64,000 nt of DNA from Skeletonema tropicum (Eukaryota > Bacillariophyta > Thalassiosirophyceae > Thalassiosirales > Thalassiosiraceae), in NCBI GenBank assembly GCA_037178625.1, contig CM074131.1:1116001-1180000 (forward strand), given 5' to 3'. This document shows, piece by piece, positions 42,934 to 54,757 of the stretch. Below the pieces are notes generated by a model. It was not told the DNA's origin. It saw only the letters and a list, made by a program, of their open reading frames with translations, and searched no databases. The first letter of the stretch is position 1, and each line of letters begins with the position of its first letter. The translations under genes and the position numbers were made by a program.

Positions 42934-45533
42934 TCAAAAGGTTGGGTAAGGTGTGGTTGGCAATTCGTTTATCAACGTGGGCATTGGAGTTGGAGGGTTC
43001 GATGGCATTGGAGTTGGAGGGTTCGATGGAAGGGGAGTGGGGTTTGGTGATGGCGGTGGAGTTGGGGTCTTTGATGGTGGAAATGTTGGATTACGAGTGG
43101 GAGCTACCGACGGCCTTGGAGTTGGCTGGTTAGTCGGGTTTAGTGTTTGAGGCGTACTTTCGCAGATATCAGCTGACCAACCGACTCGAAAATCAAATTG
43201 ACAACCCTTATTACAGCATACGCCGCTCTCAAGCTCTTGAATGGAGCAAAGTCGCATCCCCACACTTGCGCATTTAGATGTTGCATCAAAGAAAGACGTT
43301 GCTAAAAAGCAGTCTGGACGACTACACTCTAGTGTGCCATTGGAATCTTCGCCTCTGCAGCAGTTGACGGCTCTGGCTTTTTCAATTACCGGTGTGTAAC
43401 AAATGTCTACCTGCGTTTCGCGGAATCGAACACATCCATCTGAAGCACGATACAGGACATCTCTTGTCGGCGCCGCAGTAGTTGGGAAGGGTGTCGGAGG
43501 ATTCGATGGAAGGGGCGTGGGGTTTGGTGAAGGCGGTGGAGTTGGGGCTTTTGATGGTGGAAAATGTTGGATTAGGAGTGGGACCTACCGACGGCCTTGG
43601 AGTTGGCTGGGAAGTAGGCTTTTTCGTTGGGCTGGCAGTTGACAAAGTACTCTTGACTATCGCTGAAACCCCTTCACCTTCACCATTCAACGCCTTCACC
43701 TTGTAAGACACATTTTGATCCTTTACAGAGTCATCCAAGTATGAAGTAGTCGTCAAGAACTCGGCGACGACAATGAAAGACTGTCCTTCAACTCTTCGCT
43801 CAACAGAATAAGCCCTGGTATTCGGCACGGCGTTCCAAGTCAAGGTTACGGCATTATTAGCATTTCGTTCTGCTGACACGACGGGTGCATTTGGTTTGGG
43901 GTACGGAGCATTCGCCTTGACAATGAAAAGACCACTAACCATATCGCTGACTATAATGTTGCCACTCGATAGTCCAATATAAGAATTCCAAGCACCATTG
44001 TAGCGTCCACGAATCTGTCTAACATTTGTACCAGTTTGTTGGGGATCCCTGTAAGTCTCAATCTTTCCCACCTCTGCAATATCGTAAGGGTTGCTGATGT
44101 CAAATGTCAAGTATCCTGCCTCGTAGTAGGCGACGTAGAGATATCCACCTCTAATGTGACCATTGTGAGGCATTGCATTGGAACTCCTCTCTTCTGCATA
44201 TTGGAAGATATTGATGAGTTTGGGCTTCGAAACATTTGAAATGTCATACACATAAATATCTCCACTGTTGTTTTCGTCCATCTGAAAGAGGAAACGACCA
44301 TCATAAACTACACTTGAATGAGCATATATTCCATTTTGAACTGGAGTATTGCTGATAACAGGAGGAGCCGACAGAGTTGTTTTTACATCAGTGAAATCCA
44401 AAATTGTTTCCTTCATCCCACTCCCCTCAGAAACTATCCACAGTGTTTTCATTTGCCCGTCAACATTCACATTCTCCACCAAAACGCTATCATGACACTG
44501 TCGCCCCTTTCCACGATGAGAAAAGATAAATTTGGGCGACATTGGGTTGCTTAGATCGTACACTCTGCACCCTTTGTTTTGATTAGCAACATGCACAAAT
44601 AAGAAACCTCCTCCAGCGTTGACAGTATGCCCGAACCCTACGTGTATGATTAGATAGAAGAGGAGTTAGAAAAAAAAGGAAGAAGATGAAGTGAATGAAG
44701 TCAATTGAACGTCACAATAACCTTGCTTACCTGATTCACCAAGATCCACAAACCCATTAGCTCCACTAGGAATTGGATTTGAGTTCACACCGTTCGGATT
44801 ATTAATATCACCCGACAATCTAGATAGATCAATCGCAAACAAATTGGAAGCCTTTCGGTTGTCCACATCTTGAGCCGCCACGTAGGCGTATACTTTCCCA
44901 CTAGCAGCATCAGTATGAGTTACCGCATCTCTCCAACGAAACCCACCTGACATTTGGATACCCTGCACTCTGAAAGGACTGCTAGGATTAGTCACATCAA
45001 TGATATCAAGACCCCAAGTTGATGTTAACAATGCATATTCTCTAGACCCTTTTGTAACACCCCAAATGCCGACATAAATGTTGCTATTACCTGACGCTCG
45101 AGGCCGGAAGCGGCCCAAAAAGTCCAAGTTGCCATTACCTTGATAGTTTCTGGATGCTGGACCAGTAAATCCTGCCAAGTCCTCCAGCTGCTCCGTTGGA
45201 TAAAGCGCCCCCAATGAAGTAATCGACGCGATCTGTTCAGCGGTGTACTCTTCCATGTTGCTGGCGCTCACCTCAAAGTAGAGATAGAGTACGAAGCGCA
45301 TCTTTCGATTCATCCGTTTCAAACATTTCAAACCGATCAGATGATGTTGTATTCTCCGCGATAGTCAATATATCGCCCATTTGCGTCATGGTGATGGAAT
45401 CAAAGGACACGAGCTCGGAGAGATATTCGCCGAGGCTGTTACCCATTAGCATATTGCCCATAGCGACAAAGCCGCTGGAGGCAGTGAAGAAGAGCGTTGC
45501 CGCCACGGTGAAGAAGTCCTTCATTGTCATCAT
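42934..45533 (-). CDS. Secreted LVIVD-repeat / Fn3 protein with PTP linkers and Cys-rich domain
   Basis: Extracellular protein of unknown function. Signal peptide (MKDFFTVAATLFFTASSG). The propeller-like LVIVD/choice-of-anchor-B-type region has GLDIIDVTNPSSPFRVQG, CRVYDLSNPMSPKFIF, DIYVYDISNVSKPKLINIF and YLTFDISNPYDIAEVGKIE. A 93-nt intron (44730-44638) joins LGESG to FGHTVNAGGG. A fibronectin-III-like domain follows (APVVSAERNANNAVTLTWNA). A Pro/Thr/Ser linker then leads to a Cys-rich domain (RAVNCCRG ... CASVGMRLCSIQELESGVCC ... GCQFDF) typical of diatom secreted proteins. A second copy of the linker follows, to the stop at 42934. Frame shifts of one base occur near 45280 and in a TTTT run near 43560. 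Possibly surface adhesion or frustule-associated (inference). Confidence 0.75.
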
Positions 45534-46534
45534 TGCTATATACTACTTATGTGCAACTGCGGTGAGAACGGGTTGATGGAGGAGCAAGCTAAAGTTTGAC
45601 TTTTCGGGACATGTCATTCAAATTGATTCACATGAATTATAAATTATCGCTCTTTCTTGTAATTGAATTCAAATTGAAGAAATCATTGAAGTACTTTCTG
45701 CGAGTCCTTTGGGTCCGGTACTTACGGTGGACGTGACCAAGCCAAGATAAAGTACATCATATCATTGCACGGACGAAGGTCAGAAAATTGATAGTAAAAC
45801 GCACGTGTAAAGCCAGTGCCGCTATTGCTTAGTGCAAGCTCATCCTTTCGAGTACATACTTCTTAACCTACCTACTTAAGTACTTCGAACTTCGAATGAA
45901 TGAACTCATCACCGGCGCTGCAGTAAGTATTTGCAGCAATACTCTCAAGTAGAGAGAGTGTAGTGGCTAAGTAGATTTGCTTCTAAGCAATATTACTTCT
46001 GTACATCTTCGAATGGTCGACGTAACAACATCGACGGTAGGTACATAAGAAGTATCTTTCTTGGCCCTGAAAAGCACAAGGCTGCATAGTCTTACCGTGA
46101 CATCAAAAGACATACCTACTCCTAAGATCTTCAAGAAGACGTTCTATCCAAGCTTCGACTATTGTCAAGCTTAGGCTTATTCCGGAAATCTGAGGAGCTC
46201 TAATGAAGTAGATAGAGTGTGTAACATTATATGTACGTGGGCACAACCATCCATCCCACGCAGAGACGTTGACCGGTATTTGAATTTGCAAAATCTCATT
46301 CACAACTTTCACTTCAGAAAGCTCTATTTTGGGGTGATGGACAGGCAAGCGGGTGTCCGGACTCTATCCCCACTTTTCCGTCATCCCCTGGTCCGAGCGA
46401 GCTTGCTTGCTGCCACATTGCATCGTGTGGGTTTTTCGCATGGTTGTCTAGAGATAGTTTTAAGTGTCACAACACCCACAGTCTGTCTGTTGTGTTTGAT
46501 GAAAGGAACCTCCTCAACCTCAAGTATCCCTTGA
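45534..46534. other. Intergenic, no gene recognised
   Basis: About 1 kb of AT-rich sequence upstream of the LVIVD-protein gene and before the helicase relic. The open frames here show no family features. Short TACTT/AAGTA repeats lie around 45850-45970. Confidence 0.4.
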
Positions 46535-47280
46535 GTGCATGCAGAGAAGGACAGAGCGATGACGAGCAAGAACCGAGGTCCAGTCTATGACTTGATGATG
46601 TCCTCTGATGGAGTGGGGGGAGCAAATGGAGCTAAAATCGAGCCTGCACTACGCATCTACCCCGGATCCCACCATATGTGCATAAGGAATGAGGATCTTG
46701 ATCAAGGGCGAGGCAACGGGACTCTTCGCAAGTGCTTGAAACTCAAACTCAAAAAGGATGGGCGGGAGAGGAGGTGGAAAAATTGGGATGGAAAGAAGGT
46801 ATGGACTGTGTCGGTTGACGACATCGGGTGAGTGGAGTTCGAGCATTACCCAACCACAAGCACCAAAGCACGGACCTTCAAGCTCAAACCACAAGAATTC
46901 TCAGCCACAATCAAGTTCCCTCTGACTGAAACATAACTGCAACCATAGGCAACGCCAAGGTCAAACAGGTTCCTGTCAACTCTAACATAGCAACAACAGG
47001 CCACAAGCTGCAGGGGATGTTCAAAGACGTCCTCATCGTCAATGACTGGAATTATCGATCGTGAACTGGGTCTACGTTGTCTTGTCGAGGGTGAGAACAC
47101 TAGCTGGACTCTATCTGATGAAAACCTTAGACCTGGAACGCAGCTTCAACGTCCCTCAGAATCTCATTCGCTTCGAGCAACGATTGAAGGCCAACAAAGA
47201 ACTACGTACCAATTCTCGACATGTTGGGTTACCAATCAAATGCGGAGATCGAAACGATGCAGTGAAGAGTTCATAAGTCA
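46535..47280 (+). pseudogene. Degenerate PIF1-like helicase C-terminus
   Basis: A relic of a PIF1-family helicase, probably from a mobile element. It reads PALRIYPGSHHMCIRNEDLD and GRGNGTLRKCLKLKLKKD, which correspond to the late core (the usual pattern being G-x-V-M-L-x-x-N, then NGT). After several stops and frame changes it reads ARTFKLKPQEFSATIKFPLT, NIATTGHKLQGMFKDVLIV (normally A-x-T-I-H-K-S-Q-G) and WVYVVLSRVRTLAGLYLMK (the usual YVALSRV-x-S-L-x-G-L). The Walker A part is absent. It is therefore a truncated, non-functional copy, with no flanking repeats seen. Confidence 0.7.
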
Positions 47281-47619
47281 TCTAAAAGTAATAAGAAAGT
47301 TCATAGAAATAGAAATAGCAGCTTAGCAGATTTTGACAGAAAACAAGAACTTATTCTTACAGTAGTGCGAGCTCTGAGAGTGAGAGAGAAGAGAGCGGAA
47401 GCACGAAAGCCGGGAGAAGCTTGCCCTGCCGCCGCACGCCAATCTCATATAGGAGTACGTGTGTCCGTCAGAGTGCGCACCGTTTCAAACTCCTCCACGG
47501 GTTGTCTGTACTTATTATGGGACGTGGCGCGAGAGCATGGTAGTTTTTAGCACTTGCAGGCAATCGCACAATTTTTACATAGAAGCCCCAAGTATGACGC
47601 TTGTGTTAGTACTTCAATA
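47281..47619. other. Upstream region of the BspA-like gene
   Basis: No gene seen. A purine-rich GAGAGTGAGAGAGAAGAGAG tract lies near 47375-47395. An in-frame non-ATG extension of the next gene starts at 47554, but I prefer the ATG at 47620. Confidence 0.4.
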
Positions 47620-50600
47620 ATGGCCGACGATAACAACCATACTTTGGAGGAACAGAAGCGCGATGATATAGAGCAGGGAACCACAATCCCTGAAAGTGCC
47701 AACCCTGACAGCGTTTTGTCTGGGGTAGCCGGCGCCATCGCCGGCGACGCAGGAGGAGACAGCGCCAGCCACGACAACGACAATGACAACAACAACAACA
47801 ACAACAACACCAGGCCTTTGGGCGGAATTGAGAATGTAGATGTAGAAGATGATGAAGCCCCGATCCCTTTCACTACAAGTGCAAATAATGATATGTCGAC
47901 GACACCTACACAAACAGACGATGATGTGATGTTGGAGCAGATCGAGGATGGAGCGGTACCTCGTCCATTGAACTCAGCTGAGTTTGAAGAGGATGAAGCA
48001 ACAGCCAAGATTGATTTAGAAATGGAATCATCCGATGAAGATGATGGGCCTTCCCTCCCTGTCACGTTCAGCCATGAGCGAGAATCTCTGAGTGATGATG
48101 CCAAAAAAATCGCAGCATCGCCACGAATAGCATCTTCTTCTAATGATGATAATGAAGCGTCCGATGATGCTGCGTCGATTGAGGAGGACCCGGGTGTAAG
48201 GCAAATGAATGATCACCAATCTCCTGTGGATGAAGAGAATAATCCACAGCATCTCGTAGAACCCCCACAAATAGACAGTCACTCTGCCAGTTATTTAGAT
48301 GATACGCGTCAGATTGTATCGACAGCAGCAGAGAGATATCAAGCATTACATATTACAGAAGCATACCTGGTGGAAGAGGAAGAAGTTACCGATGATGCAC
48401 TTCCTCTGCCGCTGACTGCTACTGTTGCAACTCTCACTCCAGGTGGCCGTGATACTGTGTATGAAGCAACTCCTCTCGAACCGAATCTTCCGTGGTGGAA
48501 AGAAAGGCGAAGCAAAGTGTCCTTGGCTATTATTTTTCTGTTGAGTGCAGCCTTGTTGTCTGTTGTGTTAGGATTATCATTTTCAAGTCCTAATCCTGTT
48601 AAAGTTCCTGAAGCTGACAATAACAATAGCAGCAGCACCAGCACCAACAACACTAACAATAGCACGACATCTACCGCTGCAGCTCCAAGTATTAGCACTC
48701 TTTCGCCAACTGAGTCGCCAACAAAACGATCCTATAGATGCTTTGATAATAGGAATGAACTCAAGACTCTCGTCGATAGGTATGTTAAAAATTTATGTGG
48801 CATATCTATCACTCTATGCTCTGATGTGAGCAATACTTATGGATGGCCGATTGGATCTTGGTGTGTAGGCAATTTGACTGATATGTCAAGCTTATTTGAA
48901 GGTCACAATTCATTTAACGAAGACATCTCTTTATGGGATGTTAGCCAGGTTACTGATATGAGTCGAATGTTTTACAATGCAACCTCTTTCGCCCAAACTA
49001 ATCTATTGAATTGGGAAGTTAGCCAGGTGACTGATATGAGTCACATGTTCAGTAGAGCATCAGCCTTCAATGGCAATATTTCATCTTGGGATACTTCTGC
49101 AGTGACTGCTATGAGTTTCGTGTTCTTCAATGCAACCTCATTCAATGGCGATGTCGCATCTTGGAACACATCCTCAGTCACAACTATGCAAGACATGTTC
49201 TCGAAAGCATCATCATTCAACCAGGATTTGAATAACTGGGATACTTCAGCAGTAAAAAATATGAGAGCTGTGTTCCTTGGAGCTTCTTCGTTCAATGGCA
49301 ACATATCGTCTTGGAACACGTCTATAGTAACTAATATGAGTTACATGTTCTATGCAGCTTCATCATTTAATGGCGACATTTCATCTTGGGACACATCTGC
49401 TGTGAATGATATGTATTGGATGTTCAGGGCAGCTTCGGCCTTTAATGGAAATATCTCAAATTGGAATACGTCAGCTGTCACAACCATGAACGCCATGTTC
49501 AAGACAGCTTTGTCATTCAACCAAGATCTGTTTCGCTGGGATACTTCAGCTGTAACTGATATGAGTTCAATGTTTGTTGAAACATCAGCCTTCAATGGAA
49601 ACATCTCACCTTGGAGCACAGCTAGAGTGACTGATATGAGTTACATGTTCACTAGAGCTTCATCATTCAACCAGAATCTGTGTTCATGGAAAGATGACTT
49701 TCCTTATGGAAATGCAGAATATATCTTTGGAGAATCTGGCTGCAGGTTCCAAGGCGAACCTCAGGTAGAAAAGCAAGGCCCATTTTGTGCTTCTTCGTGC
49801 ACTAATGATATTGCAACTGCTGCTACTGACTGTTTTACCACCCGCGAAGAGCTTAAGGTTGCCGTTGATCAATACGTTCTAGAGGGCTGGGGCAATGCTA
49901 ACAGAACGAAGTATGGTTGGCCGATTGGATCTTGGTGTGTAGGCAATGTGACTGATATGTCAAGCTTATTTGAAGGTCACAATTCATTTAACGAAGACAT
50001 CTCTTTATGGGATGTTAGCCAGGTTACTGATATGAGTCGAATGTTTTACAATGCAACCTCTTTCGCCCAAACTAATCTATCGAATTGGGACATGTCTGCT
50101 GTCATGACAATTGAAGCCATGTTCTGGGAAGCATCAGCCTTCAATGGCGATATTTCATCTTGGGACACTTCTGTAGTGACTGATATGAGTTGGGTTTTCT
50201 TACTTGCAACCTCATTCAATGGCGATGTCGCATCTTGGAACACATCCTCAGTTACAACTATGCAAGACATGTTCTCGAAAGCATCATCATTCAACCAGGA
50301 TTTGAATAACTGGGATACTTCAGCAGTAAAAAATATGAGAGCTGTGTTCCTTGGAGCTTCTTCGTTCAATGGCAACATATCGTCTTGGAACACGTCTATG
50401 GTAACTAACATGATGTACATGTTCTATGCAGCTTCATCATTTAATGGCGACATTTCATCTTGGGACACATCTGCTGTGAATGATATGTATTGGATGTTCA
50501 GGGCAGCTTCGGCCTTTGATGGAAATATCTCAAGTTGGCACACGTCTGCAGTGACTAGAATGACTCTCATGTTTTATGACGCATCAGCCTTTAATGGAAA

Positions 50601-50979
50601 TATTTCATCTTGGGACACATCTGCAGTGACTGATATGAGACGCATGTTCTGGAGAGCTTCGTTATTCAACCAAGATCTGTTTCGCTGGGATACTTCAGCT
50701 GTAACTGATATGAGGTCCATGTTTTATGAAGCATCAGCCTTCAATGGAAACATCTCATCTTGGGACACAGCTAGAGTGACTGATATGAGCTTCATGTTCA
50801 CTAGAGCTTCATCATTCAACCGGAATCTGTGTTCATGGAAAGATGACTTTCCTTATGGAAATGCAGAATACATCTTTGGAGAATCTGGCTGCAGTTTCCA
50901 AGGCGAACCTCAGGTAGAAAAGCAAGGCCCATTTTGTGCTTCTTCGTGCAGTATGAGTAGTTATGGTTATTTATTATAA
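47620..50979 (+). CDS. BspA-like/DUF285 repeat surface protein, type II membrane
   Basis: An intact protein of about 1119 residues. A long acidic, Asn/Ser-rich cytoplasmic region (~1-290) precedes one membrane helix (LAIIFLLSAALLSVVLGLSF, ~303-322) and a Ser/Asn/Thr stalk. The outside carries more than 20 repeats of ~24 residues of the type SSWDTSAVTDMSRMFYNA SF-NG, the DUF285 (BspA-like) leucine-rich-type repeat. The repeats form two large blocks. Each starts with GWPIGSWCVGN-TDMSSLFEG and ends with FNQNLCSWKDDFPYGNAEYI plus a Cys-containing cap (KQGPFCASSC). Block 2 (from ~49830) is a duplicate of block 1 (from ~48740) with a different central arrangement. Such proteins occur in mycoplasmas, anaerobic bacteria and diverse protists, and transfer between them has been proposed. 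Adhesion or recognition at the cell surface is likely (inference). Confidence 0.88.
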   Translation: MADDNNHTLEEQKRDDIEQGTTIPESANPDSVLSGVAGAIAGDAGGDSASHDNDNDNNNNNNNTRPLGGIENVDVEDDEAPIPFTTSANNDMSTTPTQTDDDVMLEQIEDGAVPRPLNSAEFEEDEATAKIDLEMESSDEDDGPSLPVTFSHERESLSDDAKKIAASPRIASSSNDDNEASDDAASIEEDPGVRQMNDHQSPVDEENNPQHLVEPPQIDSHSASYLDDTRQIVSTAAERYQALHITEAYLVEEEEVTDDALPLPLTATVATLTPGGRDTVYEATPLEPNLPWWKERRSKVSLAIIFLLSAALLSVVLGLSFSSPNPVKVPEADNNNSSSTSTNNTNNSTTSTAAAPSISTLSPTESPTKRSYRCFDNRNELKTLVDRYVKNLCGISITLCSDVSNTYGWPIGSWCVGNLTDMSSLFEGHNSFNEDISLWDVSQVTDMSRMFYNATSFAQTNLLNWEVSQVTDMSHMFSRASAFNGNISSWDTSAVTAMSFVFFNATSFNGDVASWNTSSVTTMQDMFSKASSFNQDLNNWDTSAVKNMRAVFLGASSFNGNISSWNTSIVTNMSYMFYAASSFNGDISSWDTSAVNDMYWMFRAASAFNGNISNWNTSAVTTMNAMFKTALSFNQDLFRWDTSAVTDMSSMFVETSAFNGNISPWSTARVTDMSYMFTRASSFNQNLCSWKDDFPYGNAEYIFGESGCRFQGEPQVEKQGPFCASSCTNDIATAATDCFTTREELKVAVDQYVLEGWGNANRTKYGWPIGSWCVGNVTDMSSLFEGHNSFNEDISLWDVSQVTDMSRMFYNATSFAQTNLSNWDMSAVMTIEAMFWEASAFNGDISSWDTSVVTDMSWVFLLATSFNGDVASWNTSSVTTMQDMFSKASSFNQDLNNWDTSAVKNMRAVFLGASSFNGNISSWNTSMVTNMMYMFYAASSFNGDISSWDTSAVNDMYWMFRAASAFDGNISSWHTSAVTRMTLMFYDASAFNGNISSWDTSAVTDMRRMFWRASLFNQDLFRWDTSAVTDMRSMFYEASAFNGNISSWDTARVTDMSFMFTRASSFNRNLCSWKDDFPYGNAEYIFGESGCSFQGEPQVEKQGPFCASSCSMSSYGYLL

Positions 50980-51033
50980 GCTGGCATACATTTTGTGCAC
51001 GTTCTGTAAGTGAAATATATTCCTTACATTTAT

Positions 51034-54000
51034 TTATCTTTTTTGATTTTCTTTGTCTCCAACCAGGCGAAGGCGTGCTACATCTGCCGTTTCACCTCTG
51101 GACATGGATTTTGATATCTTCTCCACAACGGCACTAGACTCCTTCACCTTTTGCTCCAGTTGCTTCAACAGTTGCGCCTCGCCGCGTAGCATCTTGTGGC
51201 AAACGTCAATCTTTTTTTCGGGGAGGTCCACTAGACATCGGACTTGGCCATTTTGTATTGCTCCCGCAGACATGGCATCGCAAGATGAAGTTGCATCCTT
51301 CTTGAGTTGGGTCACCTTTTCATCCCATTTATTACAAGTTGATTCGTATCGTTGCAGATCTTTGAAATAGGCAGCTTCTGCATCAGTAATGTGGGGATGT
51401 AAACTCCTACTGGCAGTCAATAATGCTGAACTGCGCTCGGCAAGTTTTGATGCATTGGCTTCCAACTCCTTTACTCTCTTCACGTTGGACTCGTGCTTTC
51501 GTTTGAATTCTTCCATAAGCTTTGTGAGGCGTTCCAATTCTGCCGCCTTGGTGATCGTGCATCTCCTTCAGGAGGTCTCGTCTAGAATCGAGAATCTTGG
51601 ACATTTCCTCTATCGGGGTGACAACGTTTACTTCACATGAATGCTGCGTTTCAAGAAAGATTGAAAGGATCTCGGGCCTGGTGTCTTTTGGAAGTGTTGC
51701 TCCTCCAACAATCTTGCCCATTTTCGACAATCCATTACTGACTTTGCCTACGAGTGGTTGAAGTAGTTCATGAAGAGGCTTGACTCTTTGAAGCACCTCG
51801 AGAGCAGCATCATCCCCGCCAGATGCAGCAAGTTTTTCCGACTTGGACTTCATCAACTCGGATGATTCGTGTAGATATTGCGTGGCGGTAATGTTGACAA
51901 CTTCAACTGTCCCTGACGAAAGTCGAGCCAAAAGTATGTGTCCCAAATGAACGTCTTTACTAACGCCAGCACCCAGTATCACAGTATTGTTGGCAGCTTC
52001 CAAAGCGGACCAAACTTTCGTCCGCAAACTTGGCAATGCTTTGTTATTCTTGTTGGAACGTTCGTCATCCATCTGCGACAGCATGCGCTGAGCCGTCACG
52101 GCAATTGCATTCGTAGAAACAGTGGCAATGCGAGATTTGGAAGATACATGGACCATAATAGCATCCAAGGGGTCAACGACAATGACACAGTTTCTCATAA
52201 CCGAGGTTGCGGTTTGTGTCTTTGATTCTTCTGCTTCATCCTGGTCATCCTTGATCACTGCCCTTTCCACATATGCCCCCGTTCCACGCAAAAGCTCATC
52301 AATGAACTGACAATCACCATCACTCTCAAATTCAAATCGTGGAAGGACTACCGATCCTTCTCCAGGGATAATACCGAAATCAACATGAAGTGTTCTACCC
52401 TGAGATTGAGCCACTACAAATCCATCAATTATGCCAGCACCTGCAACTCCTCCAAATGGCTCAATACAAACATAAGAAGATGATGATTGTATCCGCATCG
52501 GACTGAGTTGGCATGACCAATGGCCCTTGCAATCTTGGTTGCCATGCAAGAGCTTCCGAAATGCTACCAACGGAACTGATCGATGATAAGTAGGAAGAAC
52601 GAGGGTGTACAATAGAGGCACTGACGTAATAGCTACCCTGAATCGAACTGCCTTCGGGAATACCAAATGCATCCAACAGATATCCTCTTTGCAGCTTTGC
52701 ACTGTCTCGTACGAGCTTCTACTTGCTCCTGTTCGGTACTTGCCACTGGACTTGGGGGGTAGTGATTCTACAAATGACAACGATGCATCAATCTCAGTAT
52801 CCAACTGTTCAATCGCATCGAGTATCATGGATCGAGGTAATACTGTCCCATCAAAAATAACTGGAGAGGCAGCATACACTGCGCCATCACTACATAGAAC
52901 CAAGATGGACATTGCTGCAAATGCTCTACTTGCTCCAGAAGTTGACGGTTGAGGTTTGCCTGAGAAAGGAAAGCAAAAGTCAGTAACAGTCTTATCGATG
53001 GAAGAATTTTCATTTCTTCCTCCACGTAGCGATGAGGAGTTGTAAGCCTCATTCTCTGCATCTAATGTATCTTCCATTCCCCGTACCAAATCTTCCTGAT
53101 TAAATCGTAATGGGGTCGTGACACAACCCTCACTTGTGGCATTGTACCTCTTATCCATGATGTTATCACTCATACTCCCCCTTCCTCCTCTACCACCACC
53201 TCTACCTCCTCCTCTACCTCTTCCACCCAACAAACTCTCCGGCAAACCATGATACACCCACATCACATGACCAATACAACAATCCTCTTCCTCCCCTCCA
53301 CCTCCACCTCCCTCTCTCATCAACAATGCCATACTTCCACATCGACAAAACATGGAATTTGTACGTGGTGCTGGTCGGATACGTACAATGGTTGATCCTG
53401 CGTGGTGCCATGAGTAATTCCTTTTCGAATGGTTCAATGATTTGAATGATTTCTCCTTGAATGATGGTGGTGACGACGTTCTGTCTCATTGTCAATGTTG
53501 GTAGTATCTTTTTCTGGTTTTGTGTATTTAATGGAAAGTAAAAATGCCGAGGAACAAGTGTACAAGCACATCCAGGGCAAGGTAGCAGTGGTGACAGGAT
53601 GTTCGTTGTCATGACTACTACTACCATGATGATGATTGTCCCCATCGACACAAATCAATCCAAGTACTGGATCGATGGATATAGCTTCTGAAACTGTTGT
53701 TGGTAACACAGTTTTGACTTGTACTGCATTTGTTGTTGTTGTTGTTGCATTTGAATTCCGTGGCGATTGTAGTACACCATTATTGGTGGTGGATTGAAAG
53801 GGGGCAAATTCCGAAGTGATGACATGTGTCCCAGTGGAAGCATCGTAGGTGTAGGAATGAAAGGAGCGTCCGTCGGTGGAGAGACATGTGTTTTCCAATG
53901 AGGTAGTATTGGCTGGTGGTGTATTGGAGTTGTTGATGGGGACTATTGCAGTAGAATTATTTGATGTGGATGATGATGATGTATTAGGTTGAGATGATGA

Positions 54001-54504
54001 TGATGATGCAAGAGATGCTCCTCCTGTTGAAGCTGCTGCATCACTCTTGGTACTTCCAAATGCAAATCCACCAGCATTACTCTTGCTGCTACTTCCAGCA
54101 GTACCACCAATAGTTTTAGCAGCAGCGCTGGAATTCGTAGTATTGTCGGCTGTATCAAATTTGGCAAATAGATTGCTCGGAGTTGTAGATTTAGATGATG
54201 ATGAAGTTGATGATGATGATGTGTTGCCCCCTCCAAAATTAAATCCTCCACTTACACCACCCGATACAACTTTGCTACTACCAGAAGATGAAGCAGATGA
54301 TGATAATCCAGAAGCAAACGATAAAGCCTTGGATGCCGCTTTAGATGTCGTGGCGGTGGCGGAGGATGATGATGTTCCAAAGGAGGATCCAAAGCCTGAA
54401 AACGGAAGAGATGATGTCTTATTAGTGGCGTCATTACCGCTTGATGATGATGATGATTTGTTGCCTGTAGAGGGCAGTGCTGTCATGAAGGATGAGCCAA
54501 ACAT
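51034..54504 (-). CDS. Nup88/Nup82-like nucleoporin with N-terminal FG region
   Basis: Probable nuclear pore component. The N-terminus (54504 to ~53850) is Ser/Thr/Asn-rich with FG-type motifs: FSGFGSSFG, GGFNFGGG and GGFAFGSTKS. The middle part has propeller-like segments (LPWMCLYTCSSAFLLSI, VVTTIIQGEIIQIIEPFEKE, APRTNSMFCRCGSMALL, CCIGHVMWVYHGLPESL). An unusually long Arg/Gly tract interrupts it at ~53160-53230. The end is a coiled coil (ERLTKLMEEFKRKHESNVKR) with RSLHPHITDAEAAYFKDLQR, resembling the Nup88 C-terminus. Frame corrections of one extra base each are needed near 53500, 53440 and 51545. The FG part may be a separate gene, but its frame runs directly into the propeller part with no promoter-sized gap. 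Family assignment rests on architecture rather than on a diagnostic motif. Confidence 0.6.
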
Positions 54505-54757
54505 TATATTGTTGTCTGATATTGTTATGCTGCGCTATCGCAAGTACCAGGCTGCCTAATATGAGATGATGACAACAGCGGCTAGGCTACAAACGGCGAT
54601 GCGGGGGCAAAGATGGCCAAGCAAGCGACCCATTCAATTTTGGGGCTTCACGTGAATAATTAAAAGGCGGTAGCTCTTATTTTGATCGATCAACGCTCAG
54701 CCTCACAAAATCCAAAGTGAATCTCACCGATGCTCATCATCAGTAGCATTGTTGACC

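Noticed and set aside
54047..54559. Plus-strand acidic/Leu-rich open frame of 170 codons
   Set aside because: It is the antisense of the Ser-rich FG region of the nucleoporin gene; its composition reflects repeated TCA/TGA-type codons read backward.
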